Of a stretch of DNA of 43,022 nt, positions 24,969 through 33,381 are shown piece by piece (position 1 is the first letter of the stretch; each line of letters starts with the position of its first letter). The notes beneath the pieces were generated by a model, which was not told where the DNA came from, searched no databases, and saw only the letters and a program-made list of their open reading frames with translations. Source of the stretch: CAIKOD01 sp035543455 (lineage in GTDB: Archaea; Halobacteriota; Methanomicrobia; Methanomicrobiales; Methanospirillaceae); the NCBI GenBank assembly GCA_035543455.1, contig DATKKE010000018.1, positions 1 through 43,022 of the forward strand. The letters run 5' to 3'. The position numbers and the translations under genes are program-made.

Positions 24969-25883
24969 TCACAGCACCTTCTGCAGGAACGGCTCGCAGC
25001 TGATCGCATGAAGGTCAAGTGCAAGATCCTGTGGGCTCATTCCCTGTGCCAGGCCGAGTAATTCACAGTAATGTAACACGGGCAGGTCGTATTTTACGCC
25101 GAATTTCTCAGCGATCTCGATCTGGCCCCGGTCGAACTGCAACTGACAGAACGGGCAGATGTCAGTCAGTGCATCCACGCCGACTGCCTTAAGGTTGATC
25201 AGCTTTTCGTTTGCGATGTCAAGGGCATGAACGATATCATATCCCCGGACCCCGCCACCGGCCCCGCAACACTGCATTTTATTCCGGTATTCCACTGGCG
25301 TCGCCCCGAGGGCTGCCACCAGTTCTTCTATCCATGAAGGGGATTCTGTATTCATCAATTCCTCACTTCCGAATTCGCGTTCTTTCTTTGGCTTCATAAG
25401 ATGGCAGCCATAGTGAACGGCGATCCGTGCCCCCTTCATGGGATTTGTCACGCTCTCCCTGACTTTGTCGACACCCACCACATTCTTATCATACATGAGT
25501 TCAGCGAGATGATAGACGTTGATCGTCCCTTTGTATTCCATATCGATTGTCTTTAACACCTCGTTGACACCGTCACGCAGCTCGTCGTGGTGCTTGAGTT
25601 TGTGGTTGACTTCCCAGATGGACTTGTAACAACCATTGCAAAGGAGTGCAATATCCATCTTCATTTTTTCTGCAAGCACGAGGTTACGGGCGGCCATCGC
25701 ATACCAGACATTCAGGTCGATGGACCCGAATGCCCCCGGAGCGGGACAGCAGCTTGCTCCTTCAAGGGGAAGGAGCTCGATACCCAGTTTTTTACTCGTC
25801 TTGATTGCCGCTGCCTCAGAGCCCGGGTACCTGTTAGGGGCAATACAACCAAGATAAAATGCGTACTGGCGTTTTGCTTCCAT
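24969..25883 (-). CDS. hdrB: CoB-CoM heterodisulfide reductase subunit B
   Basis: Catalytic subunit, 304 residues, that reduces the CoM-S-S-CoB heterodisulfide at two non-cubane [4Fe-4S] clusters. Two CCG-type domains are visible: the first with Cys13, Cys45-46 and Cys82/85 (SCCPAPG, CNGC), the second with HYGCHLMKP, QCCGAGGG and CPFCQLQ. It follows hdrC by two bases and precedes hdrA by 13. Length and motifs are standard for the CO2-reducing methanogen type, not the membrane HdrDE type. Confidence 0.97.
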   Translation of the reverse strand: MEAKRQYAFYLGCIAPNRYPGSEAAAIKTSKKLGIELLPLEGASCCPAPGAFGSIDLNVWYAMAARNLVLAEKMKMDIALLCNGCYKSIWEVNHKLKHHDELRDGVNEVLKTIDMEYKGTINVYHLAELMYDKNVVGVDKVRESVTNPMKGARIAVHYGCHLMKPKKEREFGSEELMNTESPSWIEELVAALGATPVEYRNKMQCCGAGGGVRGYDIVHALDIANEKLINLKAVGVDALTDICPFCQLQFDRGQIEIAEKFGVKYDLPVLHYCELLGLAQGMSPQDLALDLHAISCEPFLQKVL

Positions 25884-25885
25884 GA

Positions 25886-26467
25886 TCAGCCCTCCCGTTC
25901 CTTAACAATGCGGTCGGAATTTTCCTTGAGCTTGTAATAATCCAGAATTTTCTGGATGCCTGGAATATATTCCTTGTATTTGTGGGTGGTCGGCGGTTCC
26001 GCCTCGAGGCCGAGCTTGACTCTCGCAGCCCGGTTGACATCGTTGTTCGGGACGCCGTGGCCGGTGGTATAAATTGCCTGAACCGTCTTCAAAAAGTTCA
26101 CCGGAATGATATCCCGCTTGAATGCGAGATTTCTCATCGCCATTATTACATCTGTTGGTGCGATATCACGCGGGCAACGGTCGGTGCAGCTATAGCATGT
26201 GGTGCATAGCCAGAGATCCGGGTCAGTGAGCGCCTCATTATCGAGTCCGAGCAATGCTCTCCGGACAAATTTCCGAATCCGGTAAGTACTTCTCGGAGCC
26301 GACGGGCACGAAGCCGTACATGTCCCACACTGGTAACACATGTGGGGTATAGTCATCGAAATTTTTTCAACGGTTTTCGTGAATTCGGGATTCGAATCCT
26401 CGCCGTATATAAAGCGGTCGCGCAGTTTGTTGTCGAGTGCTTCAGGATATCCTTTTGTTCTTGCCAT
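25886..26467 (-). CDS. hdrC: CoB-CoM heterodisulfide reductase subunit C
   Basis: Iron-sulfur subunit of 193 residues that relays electrons from HdrA to HdrB. Two [4Fe-4S] motifs: CYQCGTCTASCP (Cys44, 47, 50, 54) and CTTCYSCTDRCP (Cys88, 91, 94, 98), followed by a helical C-terminal part. GAGGT precedes the ATG. It opens the hdrCBA trio, ten bases after the polyferredoxin gene. Confidence 0.96.
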   Translation of the reverse strand: MARTKGYPEALDNKLRDRFIYGEDSNPEFTKTVEKISMTIPHMCYQCGTCTASCPSAPRSTYRIRKFVRRALLGLDNEALTDPDLWLCTTCYSCTDRCPRDIAPTDVIMAMRNLAFKRDIIPVNFLKTVQAIYTTGHGVPNNDVNRAARVKLGLEAEPPTTHKYKEYIPGIQKILDYYKLKENSDRIVKEREG

Positions 26468-26477
26468 GCCTGTTACC

Positions 26478-27641
26478 TCACGCCTTCTCCATTACCTTGA
26501 GGTTGACCTGCGAAGGTTTCTCTTCCTTGACCTTAGAAGTGCGCTTTGTGAAAAGTTTCGCTTTTATCTTCCTAAAAAGGTCGGTTTCTTCTCCCTTCAT
26601 CCTGATACCGGTCCTCTGGAGGACAATAATATCCTCACCCGGACATGCTTCAACACAGGCACCACATAGTATACAATAATCCTTGTTTACAGCAATTGTG
26701 GGTTCGATCTGGCCCTTCATATCGGCCGCTGGTTTAGGGGTCGGCAGATAGATGGCATTTGCAGGACAGATATCCACACAGGTCGAACATCCGCCCGGAC
26801 ATTTTTCCGCATGGAATTCGATATCCCCTTCAAAAAGCTTCTCGACGGTGATGGCCTCGGTTGGGCAGTTCCGTGAGCACCAGGTACAGGTGCAGCACTG
26901 TTTCTGGTCTATATTGACCTCCCCGGCCATCTTGTCGCTTACAATTTCACGGTCGACGGTGATGCACTCTTCGGGGCACATTTCGACGCAGACTTTGCAT
27001 GCATCACAACGGGCTTCGTCCCAGATCACTTCACCTTCGACTTTGCCCGTCTCAGCGGTGAACTCCTTGTGTATCACTTCAATTGCAGGACAAATTGCGC
27101 CGCAAATCCCACACTTTGTGCACTTTTCGTCATCTACTTTGAAGGTAATCTTGCTCGTCAATGCGGTCTGCCGTTCTTTTCCCGTTGCTTCAGATCCTTC
27201 GTACGCAGGAACATCCCTGAGGATAGCATCTCTAGGGCAGACTTCATCGCAGATGGTACATTTCACGCACTTTTCCTGGTCAATTTTTGCCAGCATATCA
27301 TATTGCGGAAAACCTTCTTTTTCAATTATCGGAAGTCTCTCTTCTCCGTCAACCTTCAGCGTAAGCGCATTGAATGGGCACATGATGACACAGACGCCGC
27401 AATAGACACATTTCTGTTCATCAATATCGACCGGCGCCGCGTAATCGATAGCCCCTCTCCGTACTGCTCCGACAAGACCTTCAACGATCGCATCTTCAGG
27501 ACAGGATTCAACACAAACCCCGCATCCGGTGCAGACCTCAGCATTCAGGATAAGGGTATTCGTATTTTGCAGGAGTTTCTGCTCCTGAACGAAGTTTACG
27601 CCATCCCGCTTCTTGGAGAATTTAGGAAACATTGTGTTCAT
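26478..27641 (-). CDS. fwdF: Polyferredoxin of formylmethanofuran dehydrogenase (FwdF-like)
   Basis: A 387-residue polyferredoxin with eight CxxC-type [4Fe-4S] motifs (CTGCGVCVESCP, CVYCGVCVIMCP, CVKCTICDEVCP, CTKCGICGAICP, CDACKVCVEMCP, CCTCTWCSRNCP, CPGGCSTCVDICP, CILCGACVEACP), the count known for FwdF. It forms the electron wire between the Hdr complex and the Fwd active site. The N-terminal 34 residues and the last 50 lack cysteines; the tail is Lys-rich. MvhB is an alternative name, but the arrangement and neighbours favour FwdF. Starts with ATG at 27641 after GAGGT, 23 bases behind fwdG. Confidence 0.88.
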   Translation of the reverse strand: MNTMFPKFSKKRDGVNFVQEQKLLQNTNTLILNAEVCTGCGVCVESCPEDAIVEGLVGAVRRGAIDYAAPVDIDEQKCVYCGVCVIMCPFNALTLKVDGEERLPIIEKEGFPQYDMLAKIDQEKCVKCTICDEVCPRDAILRDVPAYEGSEATGKERQTALTSKITFKVDDEKCTKCGICGAICPAIEVIHKEFTAETGKVEGEVIWDEARCDACKVCVEMCPEECITVDREIVSDKMAGEVNIDQKQCCTCTWCSRNCPTEAITVEKLFEGDIEFHAEKCPGGCSTCVDICPANAIYLPTPKPAADMKGQIEPTIAVNKDYCILCGACVEACPGEDIIVLQRTGIRMKGEETDLFRKIKAKLFTKRTSKVKEEKPSQVNLKVMEKA

Positions 27642-27664
27642 GTATTAAACCTCACTCCATTTAC

Positions 27665-27928
27665 TCACTGTACTCTCGCTGTCTCTGCATTCCAGGGTCC
27701 AGCCAGTCTGATAACATCGTATGGACACGCATTTACGCAGACTCCGCAGCCGGCGCATAGTTCTGCCTTGAAGTCAAGAATGATGGCTTTTCCACCCTTG
27801 ACTTTGTAGATCTTGTCTTTTGTAACAGGATCTACGGTATGCAGTTCCAATGCGTCGACCGGGCACGCAACCACACAATTGTTACAGCCGGTACAATGCT
27901 CCATGTTAATATGCACTGCAAATGCCAT
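27665..27928 (-). CDS. fwdG: Ferredoxin-like subunit of formylmethanofuran dehydrogenase (FwdG-like)
   Basis: An 87-residue protein with two [4Fe-4S] motifs, CTGCNNCVVACP and CAGCGVCVNACP, separated by a longer than usual linker of about 35 residues (TVDPVTKDKIYKVKGGKA), as in FwdG. It is the first gene of the ten-gene fwd/hdr operon. An in-frame GTG at 27937 belongs to the GCGTGA ribosome region, which resembles the one before mtrA; the ATG at 27928 is the better start. Probably the outermost electron carrier next to FwdF. A free ferredoxin remains possible. Confidence 0.82.
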   Translation of the reverse strand: MAFAVHINMEHCTGCNNCVVACPVDALELHTVDPVTKDKIYKVKGGKAIILDFKAELCAGCGVCVNACPYDVIRLAGPWNAETARVQ

Positions 27929-27948
27929 TTTTTTCACGCACCAGCTAG

Positions 27949-27976
27949 ATCGATTATAAAATCGATATAAAAAAAG
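27949..27976 (-). promoter_or_regulatory. Promoter with overlapping inverted repeat, fwd/hdr operon
   Basis: The minus strand carries the TATA-like CTTTTTTTATATCG (27963-27976). Overlapping its downstream end is a perfect inverted repeat with 7-base arms, ATCGATT and AATCGAT, and a 4-base spacer (27949-27966). Transcription would begin near 27940, just before the fwdG start. The repeat is well placed for an operator controlling the operon. Confidence 0.5.
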
Positions 27977-28564
27977 TTGTTAAATAATGTAGATAAACTC
28001 TTCTGAATTACTACAGGGGTCTGCTGCATTTTTTATTCCGTTATTAACTTACTTTAATGTAAAATATCATAAAATTAATTATTTATACATAACTTAGTGG
28101 GAACAATTGTGTGCGCTCTAAACTGCCGTATATTTGTTTTTTTTGAAAATTCGACGCAATAATCTTTAGAATTGGTATCCGTTGATGATCAAGTGCCTGA
28201 TGATATCTATTACACTGGAAATACCATAAAGGTTCCTGGAAAAATCCGGATATTGAATTGAAACGATCCTCCAACGTATTACTCATGTTGCGGTGCATAC
28301 GGACTATTTTCTGGAAACCCATTTTACGAAGCTTACATGGAAAATGGTCTGTAATTTACTGATCCAACATCCAATTACCCAAACCTTACCGGGCGCCGGC
28401 GGCTGTGTATATGGTTGATTTTTCTCCTGATAGGCATTCGGTCTCTTTTTTATAGAGATCTATCCAGGGCATGCCATCCAGAATTAACGGATAAATCAAT
28501 GGGATCAAAAATCAGCATCGGGTCCTCGGCGAATAAGGTACGGCGGATCATTTTTGATCGTCCG
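27977..28564. other. Long intergenic stretch before the fwd/hdr operon
   Basis: About 590 bases with no supported gene. A 79-codon minus-strand frame (28083-28322) lacks a ribosome site and any family pattern. A 10-base inverted repeat GATCAAAAAT/ATTTTTGATC lies at 28503-28512 and 28550-28559. The part next to the promoter is AT-rich. Confidence 0.4.
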
Positions 28565-28585
28565 AAAAAATCCGACAGTCCGGAT
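28565..28585 (-). terminator. Terminator of the acetolactate decarboxylase gene
   Basis: On the minus strand ATCCG, a 6-base loop and CGGAT form a stem, followed by a T6 tract, 23 bases after the stop codon. Confidence 0.55.
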
Positions 28586-28607
28586 GGACCTTAATTCCAG
28601 GTCAGGA

Positions 28608-29516
28608 TCACCGGCTTTTCGTTTCAATAGAGATAATACTACCGGATGCTGACCCTTTTGATAGATTTGCACTAATAAAATCCCCGGTTGTAGGGATGGA
28701 TATGGTAATTTCCGAAACCTGGTCTGCTGATATGGTCAAAGCAGGCTCTGCCCCGGTGAAATCCAGGACATGTCCTCCCTTTGTACGGTCGTCAGAAATA
28801 TAATGGAAATGGTATCCGGGAACATTAACGCCGCTAAATGAAGAGGGAAAATAAAAACCGACCAGAGTTCCGGTTGAGTTTTTCAGGTGGAGGATGGATT
28901 CCTGAGCGACGGCATCTACAAGCAGGGGATATGGTTTTTCCTGTTTTGGTATCGCCCTGACAGTGATGTCCGGAAATGTGCCCCTGGCTTTTATTGCGTA
29001 GATGAGATTTTCCGAGGGAAGATGCCGGTTCAGGTCTTGTTCGGTATCAGACAGGTTTTTTCCGCCTGGGATATCGAACAATGTGTCCTGCCTGAAAAAT
29101 TTTACCATGGCGAAGGGTATTTTCATTGCAGGGTCTGCCTTTCTCACGGTTCCGTCTGACCTGGCCTGGTAAACGGTTCCGTCCAGTGCGATTAGTTCAC
29201 CGTCCAGACCTTCAAATGTGCCGCTTCCAAAATCCCCATGTTGCTGAATTTCACCGACAGAGGTGACACCGTCATATAACGAAGATGAAAGTGCATCGAT
29301 GGTGGAAACCTGGTACAGGTCGTCGGCATTGTCGTTCGTAATGTTCGACAGACCTGGAGCCTGCGATTTCACTGCATCATTGATGATTACACCGCCCGCG
29401 ATAACGAGAATAATAATCAGCGCAACGGCAATAGCGATGATATGGGATGCCAACCGCCCTCCATTTCCGTAAAACATTGAATTTTTTTCTTCAGGTAGTT
29501 TCTGATCCATGGGCAT
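28608..29516 (-). CDS. Membrane-anchored alpha-acetolactate decarboxylase
   Basis: A 302-residue protein with one N-terminal membrane helix (about 25-47; basic residues before it suggest the catalytic part faces outside) and a full acetolactate decarboxylase domain. Domain features are GEIQQHGDFGSGTFEGLDGE (88-107), LDGTVYQARSDGTVR, PFAMVKFF, and the zinc-binding HFHYISDDRTKGGH with His236, 238 and 249. The family converts 2-acetolactate to acetoin. Such an enzyme outside the cell is odd for a methanogen; a changed substrate is possible. The ATG at 29516 follows GAGGGAG. It is a single-gene unit with a clear terminator, behind ftr and before the fwd/hdr operon. Confidence 0.85.
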   Translation of the reverse strand: MPMDQKLPEEKNSMFYGNGGRLASHIIAIAVALIIILVIAGGVIINDAVKSQAPGLSNITNDNADDLYQVSTIDALSSSLYDGVTSVGEIQQHGDFGSGTFEGLDGELIALDGTVYQARSDGTVRKADPAMKIPFAMVKFFRQDTLFDIPGGKNLSDTEQDLNRHLPSENLIYAIKARGTFPDITVRAIPKQEKPYPLLVDAVAQESILHLKNSTGTLVGFYFPSSFSGVNVPGYHFHYISDDRTKGGHVLDFTGAEPALTISADQVSEITISIPTTGDFISANLSKGSASGSIISIETKSR

Positions 29517-30019
29517 CTGCAATCTCCCTCAAGTTCCTATCCATTGCATTGCATTTCAGTCATAATAAGTAATTTCATACGATCCGGGTTCAGAATTGGC
29601 GGGCATGATATGTACAATCGCCCGATAAGATGAGATATGATGGTTTTTGATCGTTCATTCATGATATGCGGTCGTAAGATATAGCAACATGCAGTTTATA
29701 CCTCACAAACCAGGGAACTGACAATTCGGGTAAAATTGTAAAAATCCTCGTCAAAATTAGTATAACCCGATGTTTCAGGGAATTTTATTAATGATGATTA
29801 TTTTTTTATTACCTTCTATCGCCGTTTCCTATCGAGATCAAATGATGTCCCGGGGAGCTGTGGCGTTATGAAACGTCTTTATTGTCTTCGGAACATCCAT
29901 GGAAGGCGGCTCACGTCCTTGTACGGATTATCCGGTTTTCGGGGCACCGAATGTGAAAAATCCACTTAGAAAATTTCATCTATGTATGTCAAGGTACATT
30001 GTGTGAACGAGGTATTGCT
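29517..30019. other. Divergent intergenic region between aldC-like gene and ftr
   Basis: About 500 bases separating two divergently transcribed genes. AT-rich blocks at 29755-29815 could include promoter elements, but no BRE/TATA pair stands out. A 33-codon plus-strand frame at 29868 has no ribosome site and is not called. Nothing else is recognised. Confidence 0.4.
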
Positions 30020-30907
30020 ATGGAAATTAATGGAGTCACGATTGACAACACGTTCGCCGAAGCATTCCCAGCCTGGGTTACATCGGTGATTATCACGGCC
30101 GCGACACGGGAACTAGCCTATCGTTCGGCTGTGGAAGCCACGGGCTTTGCTACTTCGGTGATTGCATGTCCCGCTGAAGCAGGTATCGACCAGTATGTTC
30201 CTCCGCAGAGAACACCCGACGGAAGACCAGGTTTTGGGATTCTTATTGTACACCCGAGCAAGAAGAAATTAAAAGAACAGCTGATTGAGAGGATCGCTGA
30301 ATGCGTCCTTACGGCTCCGACGACAGCGGCATTTAACGGCATTACTGACTGCGAGGAGAAACTGCCTATGAAGCTGCACTTCTTCGGAGACGGATATGAG
30401 TACCAGACGAAAGTTGCAGACCGCAATGTCTGGGCGATACCGCTCATGGGCGGAGATTTCCTTACCGAGGAAGAGATAGGCGTGGTCAAGGGCGTAGCGG
30501 GCGGGAATTTTTTTGTCATGGCCGACAGTACTATGGCTGCCCTTACCGGTGCCGAGGCTGCGGTTGAAGCTACCAGGGAAGTCTGTGGGGTTATAACGTC
30601 GTTCCCGGGCGGCATTGTCGGGAGTGGGTCTAAAGTCGGGAGTAAAAAGTACAAATTCATGAACGCCAGCACGAATGAACTCTACTGTCCGACACTAAAA
30701 GGAAAGGTCGCGGGGAGTAAGATACCCGACGGTGTGAACGGAATATTCGAGATTGTAATCGACGGTGTTTCAGAAGCTGCAGTACGTCAGGCAATGGCTG
30801 AAGGAATCAGGGCAGCCTGTATGGTAAAAGGGGTAAAACTTATCAGCGCCGGGAACTATGGCGGTACCCTCGGGCCGTATAAATTTGAACTCCAGAAAAT
30901 CCTCTGA
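30020..30907 (+). CDS. ftr: Formylmethanofuran-tetrahydromethanopterin formyltransferase
   Basis: A 295-residue Ftr, the cytosolic enzyme of the second methanogenesis step, which moves the formyl group from methanofuran to tetrahydromethanopterin. Sequence features: MEINGVTIDNTFAEAFPAW at the N-terminus, FATSVIACPAEAGID, PDGRPGFGILI, the acidic GVVKGVAGGNFFVMAD segment and the C-terminal SAGNYGGTLGPYKFEL. The ATG at 30020 follows GAGGTATTGCT; the seven-residue extension from 29999 begins without a ribosome site and spans the GAGGT element. It stands alone rather than in an operon and is convergent with the oxidoreductase gene. Confidence 0.97.
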   Translation: MEINGVTIDNTFAEAFPAWVTSVIITAATRELAYRSAVEATGFATSVIACPAEAGIDQYVPPQRTPDGRPGFGILIVHPSKKKLKEQLIERIAECVLTAPTTAAFNGITDCEEKLPMKLHFFGDGYEYQTKVADRNVWAIPLMGGDFLTEEEIGVVKGVAGGNFFVMADSTMAALTGAEAAVEATREVCGVITSFPGGIVGSGSKVGSKKYKFMNASTNELYCPTLKGKVAGSKIPDGVNGIFEIVIDGVSEAAVRQAMAEGIRAACMVKGVKLISAGNYGGTLGPYKFELQKIL

Positions 30908-30908
30908 A

Positions 30909-30922
30909 CTTTTTTTACTTTT
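30909..30922 (+). terminator. T-rich end after ftr
   Basis: CTTTTTTTACTTTT directly follows the ftr stop, a typical archaeal oligo-T termination signal. Confidence 0.5.
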
Positions 30923-31221
30923 CGTTATTGCCTGATATATTTTTTGTAAACATATCCTTTGATAAAACGGAAAACCTGGCTCTGATGGATTTCCACGACT
31001 CAGATTGAATGTTACCCCCTATGTCCATTAAATGGCACGAAACTTGGTGTGCAATTCAGATAAGATAACCGGATAAGATGATGGATTGTTTGAGTTTCGC
31101 CAGATCATGCAATTTCGTGAACTGCGGAGAGGAACAATCGTCCGGGGTTTAGTGGGTAACGCCAAAAATGATCGGTATCGCAAAAATCCGGAGAATGACC
31201 GGATAGTTCTTCCGGCCTCAC
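30923..31221. other. Convergent intergenic region
   Basis: About 300 bases between the ends of ftr and the oxidoreductase gene. The plus-strand open frame here continues antisense into the oxidoreductase gene and has no family pattern. Nothing else is supported. Confidence 0.4.
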
Positions 31222-33012
31222 TCAGGCAAGTCCCAGTTCTTTCAGTTTTTCCGGTGTCGGGACACCTTGGGGATCCCAGCCCCGTATCGTATAGTATTCA
31301 TCGAGGAGAGGTTCACGTCCCCAGACCCTTCCTTCCGGCTCGCCTTCTTTCAGGGGTTCGGTCAGCAGACGGGTCGGCAACGTATCGTCGGCCTTTGTAT
31401 ATCCTACTTTCAGGTTGAACAATTTCTGGACGGTCCAAATCCGTTCACCGATTTGCATGAGTTCCTTCCCGTCAATGCCCATTCCCGTCACCGCAGAAAT
31501 CATGGCGGCATAATCGGGTGCTCCCAACGGTGCAAGGGAAGTGAAGAGGCAGATTCCTGCGGCGTCAATCGCAGCGGTCAGGTCCTGGAATGCTTTTGTC
31601 CACATCGCCTTCCCGTTATTGACAAACGGATCGAGTTTTTCAGGGATTCCCAGAACTTCGGCCGAGATGAGGTACCCGTTGATGTGATCTCCTCCCCGGA
31701 CACCGGTCGCAAAGCAAAGACCCATACCCTGAAGACCGCGGGGATCGTAGGCAGCAAGCTCAAGTTTCTTGGAACTCATGGAGAGCTCGGAATGCCCATA
31801 CTTCCCCGCGAACCGGAACGAACCGTCAGCCATCTCATCCCCGATATCTTCACGGTATCCCATCTTTTTTACAAGGTCGCATACTGCTTTTCCATCACCC
31901 CAGGCAATCTTTTCCCTGATGTATCCCCGTTCAGACATTTCCATGGCACAGGCGACCGTCACCCCGGCCGAAATAGCATCAAGTCCGAGATCGTTACAAA
32001 GATAATTGGCCCTGGTAACCCATTCAAGGTCGTCTACACCGCAATCGGCACCGAGCGCCCACGCATTCTCGTACTCGGGCCCCTCACCTTCAATACCGTC
32101 GGATTTCGTTCCCCGTCCACAGGCAACAAAACAGGCATAGCATGGTTTTTTACGCACAAGAATTGTTTCGGTCATTTTTTCACCGGAAATGTTTTCTGCA
32201 TGCTTAAAATATGCACTCTGGTGGTTCCTGGTCGGGAGGATGTAGCTCTGGTTGATCAGGTTCATCAGGACGTCAGTTCCGTAATTGGTAAGCCCCTGGC
32301 TGGTGACCGGGCCGTCATGGAGTTTCTTTCTCACCGAAACGATAACTTCTTTAAGTTTATCGGGTTCTGCGACATTAATCTTCCCCGTTCCCCGTACCGC
32401 TATCGCTTTGAGGTTTTTTGACCCCATTACCGCGCCAAGCCCCCCACGTCCGGCAGCCCGGAACTGGTCGCTCATGACACATGCCATCCGGCTCATTTTT
32501 TCACCCGCCGGACCAATGCAGGCTATCCTGACCTTGTTGTCTCCGAGATCCTTTGGAATCGCGAGTGTGGTTTCATTAACGGTAGTCCCCCAATATGGTC
32601 CGGCATCTTTAATAGCCGCTTCATCATGGTTTAACCAGAGATAAACCGGTTTTTTCGCTTTACCGCTGATAACTACCGCGTCAAAACCAGAGAGTTTAAG
32701 TTCGCGCCCGAAGAATGCCCCGCTATCTGAAGAACAAAGGGTATCGTTCATAGGGGACTTCGAAACGACCTGGTGCCTGGCTCCGAGCGGAACACCCGAA
32801 CCGGTAAGCGGCCCGGCTGCAAATACAACTACATTTCGTTTTCCGAGGGGATCGGCATCTGCCGGGACCATATCGTTAACCAATTTTACCCCAATACCCC
32901 GCCCACCGAGAAACTGACGTTTCAGCTTAGATGGGAAGACCTTTTTCGTCAACGATCCCTTCGTGAGATCGGCATAAAGGATAGTGCCGGCATATCCATC
33001 GGGATTATTCAT
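31222..33012 (-). CDS. Aldehyde ferredoxin oxidoreductase family protein
   Basis: A 596-residue tungstopterin enzyme of the AOR family, which oxidises aldehydes to acids with ferredoxin. N-terminal domain with GYAGTILYADLTKGS, the pterin-binding AAGRGGLGAVMGSKNLKAI (186-204), the [4Fe-4S] ligands Cys291, 294 and 298 (CYACFVAC) plus a later Cys in DAAGICLFTS, and DPRGLQGMG in the second pterin-binding domain. The actual substrate cannot be predicted; methanogen genomes often carry such paralogs. ATG at 33012, preceded by a GGGGG stretch. Stands alone, convergent to ftr. The cofactor could relate to the W/Mo enzyme Fwd in the same window. Confidence 0.9.
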   Translation of the reverse strand: MNNPDGYAGTILYADLTKGSLTKKVFPSKLKRQFLGGRGIGVKLVNDMVPADADPLGKRNVVVFAAGPLTGSGVPLGARHQVVSKSPMNDTLCSSDSGAFFGRELKLSGFDAVVISGKAKKPVYLWLNHDEAAIKDAGPYWGTTVNETTLAIPKDLGDNKVRIACIGPAGEKMSRMACVMSDQFRAAGRGGLGAVMGSKNLKAIAVRGTGKINVAEPDKLKEVIVSVRKKLHDGPVTSQGLTNYGTDVLMNLINQSYILPTRNHQSAYFKHAENISGEKMTETILVRKKPCYACFVACGRGTKSDGIEGEGPEYENAWALGADCGVDDLEWVTRANYLCNDLGLDAISAGVTVACAMEMSERGYIREKIAWGDGKAVCDLVKKMGYREDIGDEMADGSFRFAGKYGHSELSMSSKKLELAAYDPRGLQGMGLCFATGVRGGDHINGYLISAEVLGIPEKLDPFVNNGKAMWTKAFQDLTAAIDAAGICLFTSLAPLGAPDYAAMISAVTGMGIDGKELMQIGERIWTVQKLFNLKVGYTKADDTLPTRLLTEPLKEGEPEGRVWGREPLLDEYYTIRGWDPQGVPTPEKLKELGLA

Positions 33013-33381
33013 TATTCAAGCCCCCAGAATGCCTGGTTGTCGAAGATATTACTGTTATGGCCAATTTTTTTCCTCCGCAAATTTGTAACCAACAGACTGA
33101 ATCACTCTCCTCATATTTTAATATTTCACCTGAAAAAGGGGAGTATCAATAAAATCCGAAAAAAAAGATAAAAAATCAAGATCAATGTCAGGAGACCCAC
33201 AACTCTTTTCCGTGATTGAGAAATTGGGGATAAACTGAAAACCCGATTGACGTTACGAATGTCAGATCACATTCAATTCATTTGTCTCTCCTTTTTTGCT
33301 TGCAACACGGCAGATTCCCTGATCGATCTTCTTAAATAATATATCACCGATTATTTTGTTAACGATAATTCCGGTGATAAA
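33013..33381. other. Divergent promoter region before the mmp11/aks genes
   Basis: 369 bases between divergent genes, AT-rich at both ends. The plus-strand TATA candidate is at 33332-33345 and a ribosome site GGTGAT at 33373-33378. On the minus strand an AT-rich stretch near 33110-33175 probably holds the oxidoreductase promoter. No gene is seen. Confidence 0.5.
33332..33345 (+). promoter_or_regulatory. TATA box of the mmp11-aks gene run
   Basis: TTAAATAATATATC on the plus strand, 37-50 bases before the ATG at 33382. Initiation near 33365 would leave a short leader holding the GGTGAT ribosome site. Confidence 0.45.

Noticed and set aside
28083..28322. 79-codon minus-strand frame in the fwd upstream gap
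   Set aside because: No ribosome site, no family pattern, and AT-rich codons unlike the neighbours.
31086..31418. 110-codon plus-strand frame at the end of the oxidoreductase gene
   Set aside because: Mostly antisense to a well-supported gene and with no family features.
31267..32421. Long plus-strand frame antisense to the oxidoreductase gene
   Set aside because: Shadow of a high-GC coding strand; no start signal or domain.
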